The position numbers and the translations under genes are program-made. From assembly GCF_910592395.1 (NCBI RefSeq), contig NC_088309.1:22570599-22634598 (forward strand): a DNA stretch of 64,000 nucleotides, in the 5' to 3' direction. This DNA comes from Lineus longissimus (lineage: Eukaryota; Nemertea; Pilidiophora; Heteronemertea; Lineidae). Below, in pieces: positions 50,201 to 62,130 of the stretch. The stretch's first letter is position 1; each line of letters begins with the position of its first letter. A model generated the notes under the pieces. It saw nothing but the letters and a program-made list of their open reading frames with translations. It was not told the DNA's origin and did no database searches.

Positions 50201-53200
50201 CAACCTTGAAGCTACCAGGAAAAACTGTTCCGTTTTTGTTAGAAGAATACACAAACGATTTAGGGACCTTAGAACCGAACCGAAAACACAACATGCCTAT
50301 CCTGTATTATAATGTCCTCAAAAGCAAGGAATATTAACCAGTCAATATCAAAGCTGAAAAAGCCGACGTCATGCCTTTTTATGAATTCAAGTTAGAGACT
50401 ATTATTTTGTCAGTTGGCCAAACTATATACACATTCATCTCTCATACTTTATCTTTGGCTAGACATTGGCAGGAACTCAATGAAAAGAATTGTCGTGCCG
50501 AACAAATACAATTATCCGTCTGATTATCTTTTTTGCCATCTCTTCTACTCTGGGACCCATTTCTATTTCAGACGACAACAACAACAAAAACACATGTAAC
50601 CCGAGACCCAATCCGCCTCAGGAGGCGCTTGGACAGGGACAGTCAGCATTAACTGACCACAACTGATTACCAGTGTGTGATTGTTTTATTGACTTTCCCT
50701 CACTGCTGCTGATTTCCAATGATTAATTTACAGCTCATTCCCAATCCATCTTACCCGAGGGTACCAAGCACTTTCCTCAAAGAAACAATTTGCTGGATGG
50801 GTTTCGCGGTTTCGGATACATATGCGTGTCCCCTATGATGCCACGGGAAGCTGATACCAAGGGTCGATTGACATGGTAGGGATGTCGGTATCTGATCATA
50901 TGTGTTTGATGTATGGATGCCCCCGTTTCTGTTCATGGTGCCCCTGGTAAATGCTAGTAATGACCCACGAAAGATAACTCATTTTATTCAACATTGCTGA
51001 AGAGTGCTATTCTTGTTGTTCTTGTGTCTAGACTGTCATGATGCTTGTCATAATGAGAGATCGGGAAGCTTGATTCTCATAATGTCCTGCATAATGTATC
51101 TCCTTGGGATGCATACGGTCCATTTCCAACGACTTTTTGACTTAATGTAACCATTCTTTCTCCACCTATCGCATTCATCTTGCCACTTTCATCAACCACT
51201 CTCATTGCTTAAAAAGTTAAGTAAGCCCCTCTGGAGACAGGACGGATATCAAGTATAAAATGTTGAGGAGAACAAACATGACTTCATTTTCATTAGTTCT
51301 TTTCCCCTGTCTGCTTTTTAAGTTGGAAATAAATCATCCGCCTATGTTTGCCAGATCAGAGCTTGGATATCAAACATCTAACGTCCCTAAAGGAATATTC
51401 TGGTATCAAATTCAGTCGGTGTTGTCCTTTAACGACGTTTGTATTTGGCAGTGTCTTTGAAGAGTGGCAACTTGCTGTATCTGATTATTAGCTGACAGTA
51501 AACACAGAGTAGCCACCCAGGCATTGCCAGGGGGGTGCTTAAACCTGGTGGTAACTTATGCTTTTGCACTGTCTCTCGGTAGTTTATTCCCTCTCGAAAG
51601 TCCAAAGAAAGTATAAGAACTTAACCGTTACGCGTGCAGGATTGCCTCGGGTATTCTCTCTGCATTTTATAGTTTGGGGGGGGGGGGGGTTAGGGTATTG
51701 CAATGATGAGATGCGCAACTCCCTCTTCTGTATCTTTTTGTATTTACTTTGGCGACAATGAATCCTATTTCGGAATACAACAGCGTATTTTCGATGTTAT
51801 TGACAAGGGTAGATAAATGAACGGTTACACATTTAGGATAGTCTATACCTAAGCTTAACTTACATGTTTATAAAGTATTGCTAAGAATTGCATGATGGCT
51901 TGCCAAAGTTAATAATATATATTGGCACGATTACAACCAAGTTAGCTAAGATAGCTAGCTACCAGGCAATGGAATAGTAACGTTACTTTGTCGACCAACA
52001 ATGCTGACATGGACATTGGCTGAGTTTTTAAATGTCATGAATTGTATTTATAATGACCCAGAAAGTGTCTTCTCAACGCTTCCGTCTGGACGGTGATCTT
52101 TTCCCAATTGTACTGTGTCTACGAAGTTGAAACGCTTATGTGGAAGCAGGCCTTTGCGAAGTTATTCAAGATTCGGAAGAAATATTTCTTGTCAAGTGTC
52201 TTTACATGCTCAGAATTCTCCTGCTACGTCATGTAAAAATGTTCTTTTTAAAATTACAACCCCAAATATATGAAATCGTATTCCTCCTTTTCACCCGACT
52301 TTGCCTGTTGTCGTCTTTGCTGTGAAGTGATTGCGACCAAATCTAAGGAGTGCAGTAGTTATGTTATCTAGGCCACACCAACCAACAAGAATATAAACAA
52401 AATCGTTTGCCAACACCAACAAGTTCCGCCATTCTACCCCGTCTGTACTTCACGATCGGGGAAGCGCAAAGGCTGAACGCCTCAGCCTAATACACCTTCA
52501 TGCACAGACAAGCCCGTCTTCCTCTCGTACACCTTTGTTTTCCACAGACATATGCATTCTTGAATATCGTTTTACCCTGTTGGTTGGCACAACAAATTAA
52601 ACATGCATAGATTTGAAAATGCTAGGCTCTCAATGACCCAATGCATCATATTCTCATTTCATACCTTCTTCGTTACCTACACTCGTAGTACCCTTGTTTA
52701 TTGTAAGCGCGTCCCCGATGGACGAAAATGTCTTAGAAAACATGTACAGCCTTTCGTCTACCGGCTAATTCTTAGTGCAATAGTTAACTGGTAACTATCT
52801 AAATGTTTCGTTTTCAAACGTTATGACTTTCCTAAACAACCCTAATGATTGTTACAATGCATGAATTACAATCGAGTCTAACGATTCGTGTCGGCAAACT
52901 TTCTTCTTACGTCCTCGGCCCTTCCAAACAAAGTCTCGGAATTTTCGGTAAACACCTCAAAACTTTGGATATTTTGAACCGGGGTTGCTTTAATACATAT
53001 TTTTGTTATTTCTTTACCTTTTCGGCGTCGCATGAACTTTGGCACGGGCCTTATTGTTTGGAGTAATAATATTTTTAGCTTTCTTTTCGGAGGTACATGT
53101 ACATGGATATATTGTAGTAAATTGTTATGCAATTTATTAATATTGCTTTCAACACCAACTAAAACCAACCGGTTCATCTGATGGTTGGGAAGCTTTGTTA

Positions 53201-56200
53201 CGTGGTGAAGAGGCCTGCATTTGCTAGGTTACGTGAAGAATAAAGAATCTGCCGCTAAACGGGGATATTAAATAGAAGAAGCTTATAAATCATATCTAAG
53301 TAGCGATATTACCTGGTGCACGGAGGTTTGATTAAGAACCTGCATTAAGTACAATAAGGTTGGAAGTCAGTTTGTCAATATGAATCTGGATACTTATATT
53401 TAAGTGATTAACTCATTTTGCTGTGGTTCTATAATATCTGTAATGTTTCGATATCAATACCAAACCTTCCTCAATTGAATATGTGAAGTCATCCTAAACA
53501 AAACTCAATGTCAAAGATATTTTCAATGCTTTTGTTTGTGAATCATCAGGGTTACCTGTCCTAATACAACTGAACTGAATCTTCTTCAAAAAGATATATA
53601 GATTCCGAAGTAAATAAATTCGAGCGGCCAATGTAAACAGAAGGTTCAGTTCTAGAACCTGCTGTACATGGGCAACAGACCACCTAGCTCCATAGGTAAC
53701 ATTTCCTGGTTGAACGGGATCAGCCTAGTTCCAAGCACATCAAAGGCTCTCTAATGAGTGATTGCCAACTTAGACGCCGTACTCCCTCACGGAGAGGAAA
53801 GTACGTGCTTGTTTACCTGAACTCCAATGGAGCCGTAAGCCGTTAAGCCGTACGGTAGACAATGTTCGATCGGGCGCTGTTGAGGAAAATTGGGCAACGT
53901 TATCGTTTTCTACGCTTTCCTGGCTAATTGGTTTCATTTTATATTTTGCTTTGCTTAAGCTACATGTAAAGCAACAGATGAAACAGTCACCGCGAAAACG
54001 ATTAATTTCGAATGTCATGCTCAATAGTGTTGTTCAGAGACACACATTGGTGATTTCGTGACACGTAACCTGGTCCATCTGGATCCTGTCTAGAGTCTCC
54101 CTTGAACAGTATGGACCGATTGCCGTTGACAAGGCTGACTTTGCTCTGAATCAAATACTACTTCGGATTCAGATACATATTTTCTGCCTCCTCGTATCTG
54201 TGCATTACTCGTTTAAACTGATGATCAATGAAATGGTGTTGGTAGTATAATTTTATCCTTTGATTAGGATGTATGTATTGCCGCTACCCGTTGGCATGAA
54301 CACAACAGCCTAGTACGTTCTCGGTTCACCTACTTGTATCCCTCACCTCAGGTGTAGTATAAAGTAGGCGCCAACAAGTCATCAGTTTTCCCAAAGTAAA
54401 ACAGGAACAAATTACTTTTGCGCTGAAGGAGTTGATGATGTGAACGTATCGTTGGCTTTGAGTGCAATTTGCTCATAGGGTGCAGCAGCAACCGACACTT
54501 GGTAATGGAAAGTAAAATACGAGTTTTTGCAGGAAAAATAAACAAAACATCAGGATTGGGCGCGGGGCATCCTGATTTGTCGTTAGGAGGCGCCATCTTG
54601 GACAGGCGACCAGTTGTACCTGCTTTTCGGCAGACGTTTCAGCGTTGTCGTTACGTGCGAGTGAGATGATTTACACACAATAAGAGCATAGTAGACTAAA
54701 CAATTTACCTTCATAATACCTTACGAAATACGAAAGCATTATGTACGAGGCGACAGGATAATTGATGCTAAAAGGTCCAGGATTTATACCACACGAAAAA
54801 TACCTCTTTTAGAGTGGTACTCTCTGCCAGCATTTGACGAAATCATTAGCACATTTCTGGGGCGGGGACCAATGTATTACATATTTGTTAGGAAGTGAAG
54901 TACTTTTGAAAAAAGATTTTTGTCTTTTTTAACAAGATGCTGATCATCATCGGGATTTTGAACTCTATGATGACCCAATGCATCCACGGACAGAGATCAG
55001 TGGGTTCTGCTATAAAGAGCACATAACGGAAGGTCATCTTGCAATCTTGGATAAAATGATATGAGGGGTTTGCAACTATTCGCCTTCTTGATATAAGGTA
55101 TCCCTCAGGTGTCATGGTGTATGATGCATGACAACATTAACAAGCAATACATCGATTGGGTATCGATGTCTAGTCTAATATTTGACAAATAAAGTACACA
55201 CCATCCCAAACGTAATTAATCGACCTGTCTGGAAGATAGCGGTTTCATTTCACCCTGTATACCTCAAAACCTTTATACAAGTTGTACTTGGATATGTCAT
55301 TTGGTGTGTATAAGAGTCCGGTAACTTAGGATGATAAAAACTGGAGAATATGCTGGGTGTGCCTGATCCGTTGATGTGTTTCATGTTAGCGGCAATTCCC
55401 TTATCTTACTTAGCATATGAACCAACTCATAACTAGATGTTCTGTGATTCAAGTCGATTGGTAATGTTGAATAGCAATGTGCAGCTCGTGTAACAGGCCG
55501 TTTAAAGTACAAGTGACGTTTTGCCACTGATCAGGCATCCAGGCTATACCCATCCAGGCACTAGTGGTTTTCAATATACTACACCTCTCGATATAACATA
55601 CTAACGTACGAGGTAAGTGTATCAAAAACCTGAAGTTCAGGATGGGCTATACCACCAAGTAAAAAATCTTACATGCAGCGTATCCATACATATTTACTCC
55701 TAGGTGCATAGTTCCTTTGGTTGATGTCAGCAGGTCGTCTGATGAAAAATCTATTTGCGACTATGCTGATGTTCTGCCTGCCTTTCTCGTTTCAGATTGT
55801 CAAGATGTGTTCAATAGTGGTAGCCATTACGCTGGAAATTATTACATCACAGTCGAACCGACGGGCACGAAGTCATCATTTAAAGTATGCTGTCAAATGA
55901 CGGACGATGCGGGTAAGTTTTAACTTTTTTTCACTAAATAAAGCTATACTCTTCAAAATCTGTGAAGTGCAGCAAAACACACACACACACCAATACGATT
56001 TCATCAGCCACCGACTAAGCTTGTTTTTAGCCCGACATACCGATCATTCACTGTACTGGTTTAATCAGCACCATCCAAAACATGTTACTTCAAAGAAAAA
56101 TGACTTTTTAAACGCTTTTTAACCTAATAGGTTTTTGAGTCATCTCGTCTATGCCATCTCTCTAACATTCATCCTCACTTGAAACTCAATCAATTCCCAT

Positions 56201-58493
56201 ACGTTTCTGAAAATGGTTCATATTGTTTTATCTTTCATGACACCTTTTTTGTCTGTTTATTTGCAGGTTGGACTATTCTTATGCGGCGAATGGATGGCTC
56301 CATCGACTTCTTTAAAAAGTGGGACGAATTCAAAAGAGGCTTTGGCAATTTAGAAGCAGAATTCTGGCTTGGAAACGACAAAATACATGAACTAACATCA
56401 CAAGGTATGAACAGTAGAGAGGATTTGAAGGGCATAAAATCAGGCTGGTCGAACCCACATAGCGTTCTGTGATACTTTTGGATTTGGATCTTGTAAACAA
56501 GACGTGCAATACACCTTGGCTTCCAAAGAAGGATGCCATCAATTTCAATTATCGAACTCTGTCATGAAAAAGTCAACCACAGACATTCAGGCAGACAAAG
56601 ATATGTAACAGGTTCTGTAACAAACAAGACGATTTCAGCAACTAGTTTTTTAACATGTTGTTACTAACCATGGATAGCTGGAATAATGAAAGATCGAATA
56701 TCCAATTTAGTTGTTAACTTGTTGGAACTTCTGCTCGATACATTCTTCTGTTGGAAGTGACTTGGGATCTTCTCTCCCCCAAGGAAAGAATTTTCTTGGT
56801 AACGCCAGTGTCATCATGTGCTGAAGTCATGTATAATTCAGGTCGTGATTCCATACATATATATCAGTTTAACTGTAACTAGGTTTGGCTCAAAGTTTGG
56901 CTAAAACATGATCAATTCGGAGTTGACTAAGTGGACCTAAATTGACCTCAGCCTCAGAGAAAAACTGGCACTCTACCCATAATAGTTCGTAGAGGTCGTG
57001 AGCTCCTTCTCCCTGGGACCTGTTGATGGGTTTAAGAACCCAAGCAGACATGTATACAGGTAAACTACAACTACTGGAGCTCACAATTTATTACCTCAAC
57101 ATCGAATGCTATTACTTAAAAATTAGTTATCGATTCTGACACGAGATATATGTTGGTATATATGAGGATAAAAGCGTATGAAGCCAGAAATTGGTTAGGC
57201 TTTACGGAGATATCAGTCTTAGACCGGTTATGTTGAGCGTCAACAGCTGGCTGTAATTATCAGCATTTAGCAATGGCTTGAATGTGGGAACGAATTCTCA
57301 TTTTCTCGTGATGATCTTAAAATTCTGGTTGTGCCTTTTATACAAATTTGGCTGTCATTTTTCAAGGGTATGATTCCATTGGAATGTCAAGCTATGTCAA
57401 CTTGATACAAATGTGTGATTTCTTGGAATGTCTAATGTGATCAGTCGACAGAATCTTGTCAACAAGAAGGAAGGACTTCAAGTGTCCCTTTCTAATGAAC
57501 CATAAAAGGGTTTCTTTGAATAACAACACATTCCGTAATGATTCATTTGAAAGTCTGTTGGCCGATGAAAAGTCTGTATGAAAGCGAATAGACTGCTTAG
57601 TTGAACCGCAAGCTTTGGATTATTTGTCCGCAATAAACATGTGAATGGGAAAATACCATGAATTCAGGGTCATTAGTGATTGGAACTGTCTGAATGATGT
57701 TCTTAACTAAAAATGAGCTGGCAATAGCATTGGTATTGACCGACCCTTCTGATATCAAGTCAAACAGTCACCAGCCATCTTAGATTTATTAAGTCAGCCA
57801 TCTTGATCTCTAGGTCGGCCATCTTAGATTTCGAAGGAATGAACGGGTGCTCCAACATACGTCAATAGAGCAAGTTTGAGCAAATACCAGCACAAAGAAC
57901 CTTCTTGCGATCAAATGGTGAAACCTTTTATACAAAATGCCTACTGCGGCAAAACCAATCATGTCACACCAAAGGAAGAAGGTTTCGCAAAATAGCTTAT
58001 GTGTCTGTTTTGGTTGAGGAATAATCTAAATGTTTCCTTTCTCATTGCAGGTGACTATATGTTACGTATTGAGATGGAGTCCTGGGAAGGCAAGAAATAT
58101 TATGCAGAATACGATCATTTTAGTATTGCGGATGAGGCGGATAAGTACCGGATACACGTCAGTGGTTACCATGGAAACGCAGGGGATTCCCTTACGTCAT
58201 ATTGGGAAGATCATAATAACCAGGCATTCAGTACACGTGACAGGGACAATGATGACCGGTTCTACGACAATTGTGCAGAACATTACCACGGTGCCTGGTG
58301 GTTCAAAAGTTGCTTCGAGTCACATTTGAATGGTATCTATTATAGAAAGGGCGAGCACAACAACTATTTCGTGCGGAATGGCATCCAATGGAATACAATC
58401 CATCTCCACTCCTCACTAAAATATGCCGCCATGCTGGTGAAACCCTCAACGAAAGCTTCCGATCCCTCAAGGCGGAACGACACAGTGGACTAG
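29298..58493 (+). CDS. Secreted coiled-coil protein with C-terminal fibrinogen-related domain
   Basis: Predicted 381-residue secreted lectin-like protein. Exons: 29298-29745, 55796-55912, 56267-56404, 58051-58493 (TAG), joined in phase 1 throughout. The ATG at 29310 has a better context (AAAATGG) than the one chosen; both give a signal peptide with hydrophobic core SILVVLHVLIW. Residues about 25-125 are a coiled coil (LGKRLQGMEDRIQWL and heptads after it). A linker TTKSTLPTTPR leads to the fibrinogen-related domain, which starts DCQDVFNSGSHYAGNYYI. Hallmarks are GWTILMRRMDGS, FWLGNDKIHELTSQ, the calcium-site DRDNDDRFYDNCAEHY, and GAWWFKSC with paired cysteines. Such proteins (ficolins, FREPs, tachylectins) oligomerise through coiled coils and bind acetylated or sugar ligands in innate immunity. 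The join across a 26-kb intron is inferred from phase and domain order. Exon 1 and the domain exons could instead belong to two genes, or exons may be missing between them. Confidence 0.8.
31940..32056 (+). other. Cluster of adjacent hairpins, possible structured RNA
   Basis: Three inverted repeats follow one another. catactttcgaagtatg is a near-perfect palindrome at 31940-31956. tcaaacgg...ccgtttga forms an 8-bp stem with an 8-nt loop (31957-31980). ccgatctaag-accg-cttggatcgg forms a 10-bp stem with one G-T pair and a 4-nt loop (32012-32035). The last is enclosed by gatactc...gagtatt (about 31997-32050). It may be an RNA element, or the remnant of a palindromic transposon. Confidence 0.35.
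34904..35154 (+). repeat. Diverged minisatellite, about 51-bp period, five copies
   Basis: Units begin aatcaggttca, aatcaggttca, aattggtttca, gatcagcctca and attggtttcag, and continue with a tttctcaaaa...cttgaaag..tcttgaa pattern. Because 51 is divisible by three, an open frame in the last three copies encodes a 17-residue repeat, for example SAISLNRISQNFLEIVL. No splice sites suggest that it is translated. Confidence 0.8.
39172..39449. mobile_element. Palindromic foldback (MITE-like) element
   Basis: About 280-bp element with long terminal inverted repeats. The left arm contains aaaggacatcacatgatt at 39195-39212, then a T-run, caggaaac.tgaatatctc and atcgatggactta. The right arm is the reverse complement of this order, ending tcatgtgatgtcctttt.cc and ccaccataaata. 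The centre is packed with small palindromes of the atctcgatcgagat type. No coding sequence is present, so it would be non-autonomous. Exact ends and target duplication are uncertain. Confidence 0.75.
51676..51689 (+). repeat. Run of 14 G
   Basis: Homopolymer in the large intron, similar to the longer run in the P450 gene; a possible length-error site. Confidence 0.85.
55978..55991 (+). repeat. (CA)n microsatellite
   Basis: Short acacac run in the intron after the first fibrinogen-domain exon. No functional sign. Confidence 0.7.
57770..57832 (+). repeat. Three short repeats of gccatctt(aga)tt
   Basis: cagccatcttagattt, cagccatcttgatc and cggccatcttagattt occur at about 20-bp spacing in the last intron of the fibrinogen-domain gene. 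GCCATCTT in this orientation is the reverse complement of the AAGATGGC core bound by YY1-type factors, so they may be binding sites or simply a small duplication. Confidence 0.6.
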
Positions 58494-59956
58494 TCTAACG
58501 CCATCTTGACATCAGCATATGTCACGTGATATGAACTGGCTGACTTCGGTATTCTTCGGAGAAATTCGGAACACTTTGAGCAGTATTATTTCTGTGCTGT
58601 ACAAGGATCTGCATTACGGTGTCACGTTAGCATCTGTACACTAGTCAAAAAGCATACATTTGTTCAAATTCATTTCCATTAAATAGAAAATAGCATAAAA
58701 AGTCATTAGGATATACCAGTATTCAGACTAGTCATATGGATAGCGCATATACCCATGAGGGCCGTATGAAAGCCTGAATTATTCAACAACTTGTAAAAAG
58801 TATGTAATGGCGACACTCTAATTTATATCGACCAATATCATCTGAAATTATCTATACCTCTGAGTCTTCAATAACACATTTTTTTTCATTATGTGTCCTG
58901 GTATCTAACTCACGGAGGGACAGTCGATAATCCTGTTAACAAGTTGCTATGAAAATAATACTGTGAAGACGCCAACAGCCGAAAATGTGTATTCATTTTC
59001 GATCGATGTTCGTTTACGACCCACTGACACCGTGGGCATGGTGGGGCAAGCGAGGTGAGTCGGAGACGCGCACAGGAGAGTACCGTTGATATCGTTCCGA
59101 GAGACTAATGGACCCTATACTTCCTGGAAACATGTGATACTATTAACTTTGGCTAAAAGACTGTTGGACGGAAACGGCTGCTTTTGGCCTCGCCACCGAG
59201 GCTCGCCGTTGCTTGGTTAATGTGATCCGATGATGAACTCAGCGAGGCAATATGCACTTCAAAACTGGCAATTTCGTTTCAGGAATTGAATCATTCTGTA
59301 GAAACGGTACGATTCGGAATCTACTTATTGTAAATGTTGTTGAAAGCCCTTGTTTCTACTACACTAAGGAGTGGGTGGAGTGACGTTGAGTGAACATCAC
59401 TGTCGACGCATTCAGTACGAATGAGGCTGAGTGCGGTGGTCACTTGAGAATGGAGGACGCCCCTGGAGAGATTGCGATATGAGATATTTGGCTGTGAAGT
59501 GATTTACATAGTCTGCTTACGCGTGATATAATGCGGACTAACTGGAGTTTTATCGTATCTCCAGGGAGGGATATTCGTCGGAGATGTTTAAAGTGCTCAA
59601 CGGGAGTGCTAAGTCCATTTGCAGCTTTATGCCTATAGAGACCGGTTAAAAACTCTGATAAAAGAGTATGTGTTCATTGGCACAACCAAAATCTGATTTA
59701 GAATTAGTCACAATGTATTTCGTGTTAAATGACTGTTTCATAGAATAAGATTCGCATAATATGACAAATTGTACATATTTCATCAGCTTAGGCTGATGCC
59801 CACGTGATTCCCACGTGACCACTGTGGCGGAAATTACGTCTCTACCTCAGAGAATGTGTACTTGCACCAGTTAGTGCCTGCCTCATCTCGCGCTGGCCAT
59901 GAGCAAATGCTCGGCGTCATTTTCGGCCCTCCGTGCAGTTTAAAAGGCTGTTGTCT

Positions 59957-60419
59957 TTCGACTGTGCTAAACATAGAGAGTTGTACTCCATGATGTAGGA
60001 CGGGATTGGGAGCCACGAGAATGACGAGGAGACAGTTCTTCAGACCATCACCAGTCCCACGGAAAGTACATGTACACAACTGCAATATCAAGTCAAAGGA
60101 CAATTTCAAAGGGAGCCCTTCACGAGCTGTGGCACACTGCGGAACGAAATCATTGCCAACTATCACTTCTTTTCACATTTTCAGAAGATGATTATTTTTA
60201 CTGCTGAGAGTGACTGTTAGGTGGCATTTGATTTCGCAAGCACACTATCATACAGAAAGCAATGGTGTGTAGTGGCGCATAGAACGACAAAGATCGTTCG
60301 GCACGAAACAGACAAAATCCACCGCCATCCTCCGGGTTGAGGGTTGGGAAGGTGGCAAGTTCGGACGCAACTATCATGACTATAGAACCAAGATATTCCA
60401 TTGTGAAATCAACATTGGT
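59957..60419 (+). pseudogene. Possible relic of a second fibrinogen-related domain
   Basis: Two weak patches appear in the right order for this domain. FDCAKHRELYSMM at 59957 onward resembles the N-terminal DCxxLY start and runs into a stop. LRVEGWEGGKFGRNYHDY at 60330 onward resembles LRIEMESWEGKKYYAEYDHF of the intact gene's last exon. They are in different frames and the GWT...FWLGN region between them is not recognisable. Chance resemblance is possible. Confidence 0.25.
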
Positions 60420-62095
60420 TAATAACCGTGTAAGTATTTCATGTTCGAATCGACACAATTCATTCTTTTCGTATTTTCACCGGAACAGACCGACGGTGAC
60501 AAAACTTCGAAAATATATATTTCGGGCTGTTCATTTAATTAATCGGGTTATGTGTCTGGTACAGCCTAAGAATCCCCAGGTTGTGGTGTTTGTCTGTGTC
60601 CGTGCCGGGCGTACAGCTTTCCTTCTATTACAACGAGATAACGCACATGCCTAGATTCGCACTGTCATCCATCTTGTAGTTACGATAATCTCTGATCACT
60701 ACGTAATCGGCAGTTATGTAGTATCTATGTATACTATTAGATTCGTAATAAACTGTCTAGAAACAGATTCTCAGCACAACTCTTTCTGGGGATGAGGAGT
60801 ATTGAATGTTATAATACGTACTGTGTTGATTTCTAATTCGCTCAGAACTCGCGATCACCGATGGGCGTATTGATAATTTGGCGTTGGCGGGATTGCCGAG
60901 ATGCAACAGCGGCCAAACCTGTTGAGATTGGAGAGTCTTGATGGATAAACTCAGCTCGAGTTTGCTTATTAACCCTTGGCCATTACGATGATCGTCGGTA
61001 AAATGAAAGTGGGGTTTCAGTTAATGATTTCAAGCCATTGCCTCCTAACTCGTCTATGTATGTTTGTCCAAGACGGATTTGAGATGGAACACAGGTGGAA
61101 ACTTCTAAGTTGTAGTATATGTTTATCTCAAAAGCGTTCATTCACTCCCCTCTATCCTGGCTCATTATAAGGCTAATACATTCCTCAATATTTAGCTGCT
61201 ATCAATGCAGTGAGAGCAAAATATCATTGCCCACATTTAGCGCGAGAACTCGAAAGCAAAATTGTTCCGAATTCTCTACAAAATAACGCTTTGCAATGCC
61301 AGCCATTTTGCTTCACTGTCAACCATGACTCTGACGTCACTACACATCATTGCTTTTAAACCTCGTCGCAAGTATTAGTATCATACTTACCTTCGTCGAT
61401 TTTATTTAACTGAAGTGATAATGCATTATTTGTAGGCTACTGTCGGCGCTAGGTGACAAGTTATATTTACGTTGTTATAGGGACGGGAATGGTGTAGAAT
61501 AAAATAAAGATCGATTTGTAAATATTGTATAAAATTATCGTTGTGGTCCTAAAGTATTTTGGAGATGATGATGTATTTCGTCTCTGTTGTTTTCGCATCG
61601 TCTCTGATAACATGCAGACTTTGGGAACTTGAAATGAAACCCTCACTTACCCAAGGATTGAATATTTTCAGTACCGATTATGTTTATAAGCTTGCACAAA
61701 ACGGTGGTCTCTGAGATCGCCAGGTTCGAATTCATGCTTGGCCCCTTCTCATTTTTGACGAAATATATAGCTTTTCGACCCTAGTTATCTCCGAATACCA
61801 GTCTATGATGTTCAATCGGGACCCAAGTTCTGAGATATCAAGCGTAGCCTATGGACTACATGGGCTTCGAATGCCTTCATCAAGAAGGCATGCATTCCTT
61901 TGAATCTGAACTGAATTGGTCACTAAACCACACAAAAGAATTACCGTCTTCTTCCTTCGTAAACCATTTGTCACTAATTTTTCGTCTACATGTATCCGGA
62001 AGAAGATTTATTTCACGAAAAATATTTCACTTACATTCAGTTTCTTTTTCTTCGTTTCTGGATAAAAATGCGCCAAGGGAGTGTCCCTTTTAATT

Positions 62096-62130
62096 TTGTT
62101 TTTGTTGTTGATGTTGTTGTTGTTGATTGC
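62096..62130 (+). repeat. (TTG)n-rich microsatellite
   Basis: Imperfect run of ttg triplets interrupted by ttgatg. No associated gene. Confidence 0.75.

Larger units (their letters stand above)
29746..55795. other. About 26 kb intron or undetermined region between coiled-coil and fibrinogen-domain exons
   Basis: I found no exon here with recognisable protein similarity or convincing splice context. Longer open stretches, such as 33816-34199 +, 35383-35694 +, 37690-37998 - and 46123-46593 -, lack known motifs, and the regions at 33.8-34.2 kb and 45.9-46.7 kb are open on both strands. Identified content is repeats and structured DNA: hairpins near 32.0 kb, a minisatellite at 34.9 kb, a foldback element at 39.2 kb and a poly-G run at 51.7 kb. 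The rest is AT-rich and featureless to me. Confidence 0.6.

Noticed and set aside
61715-61745. tRNA-like GGTTCGAATTC
   Set aside because: The flanking bases do not form a T-arm stem and no A box or cloverleaf is found.
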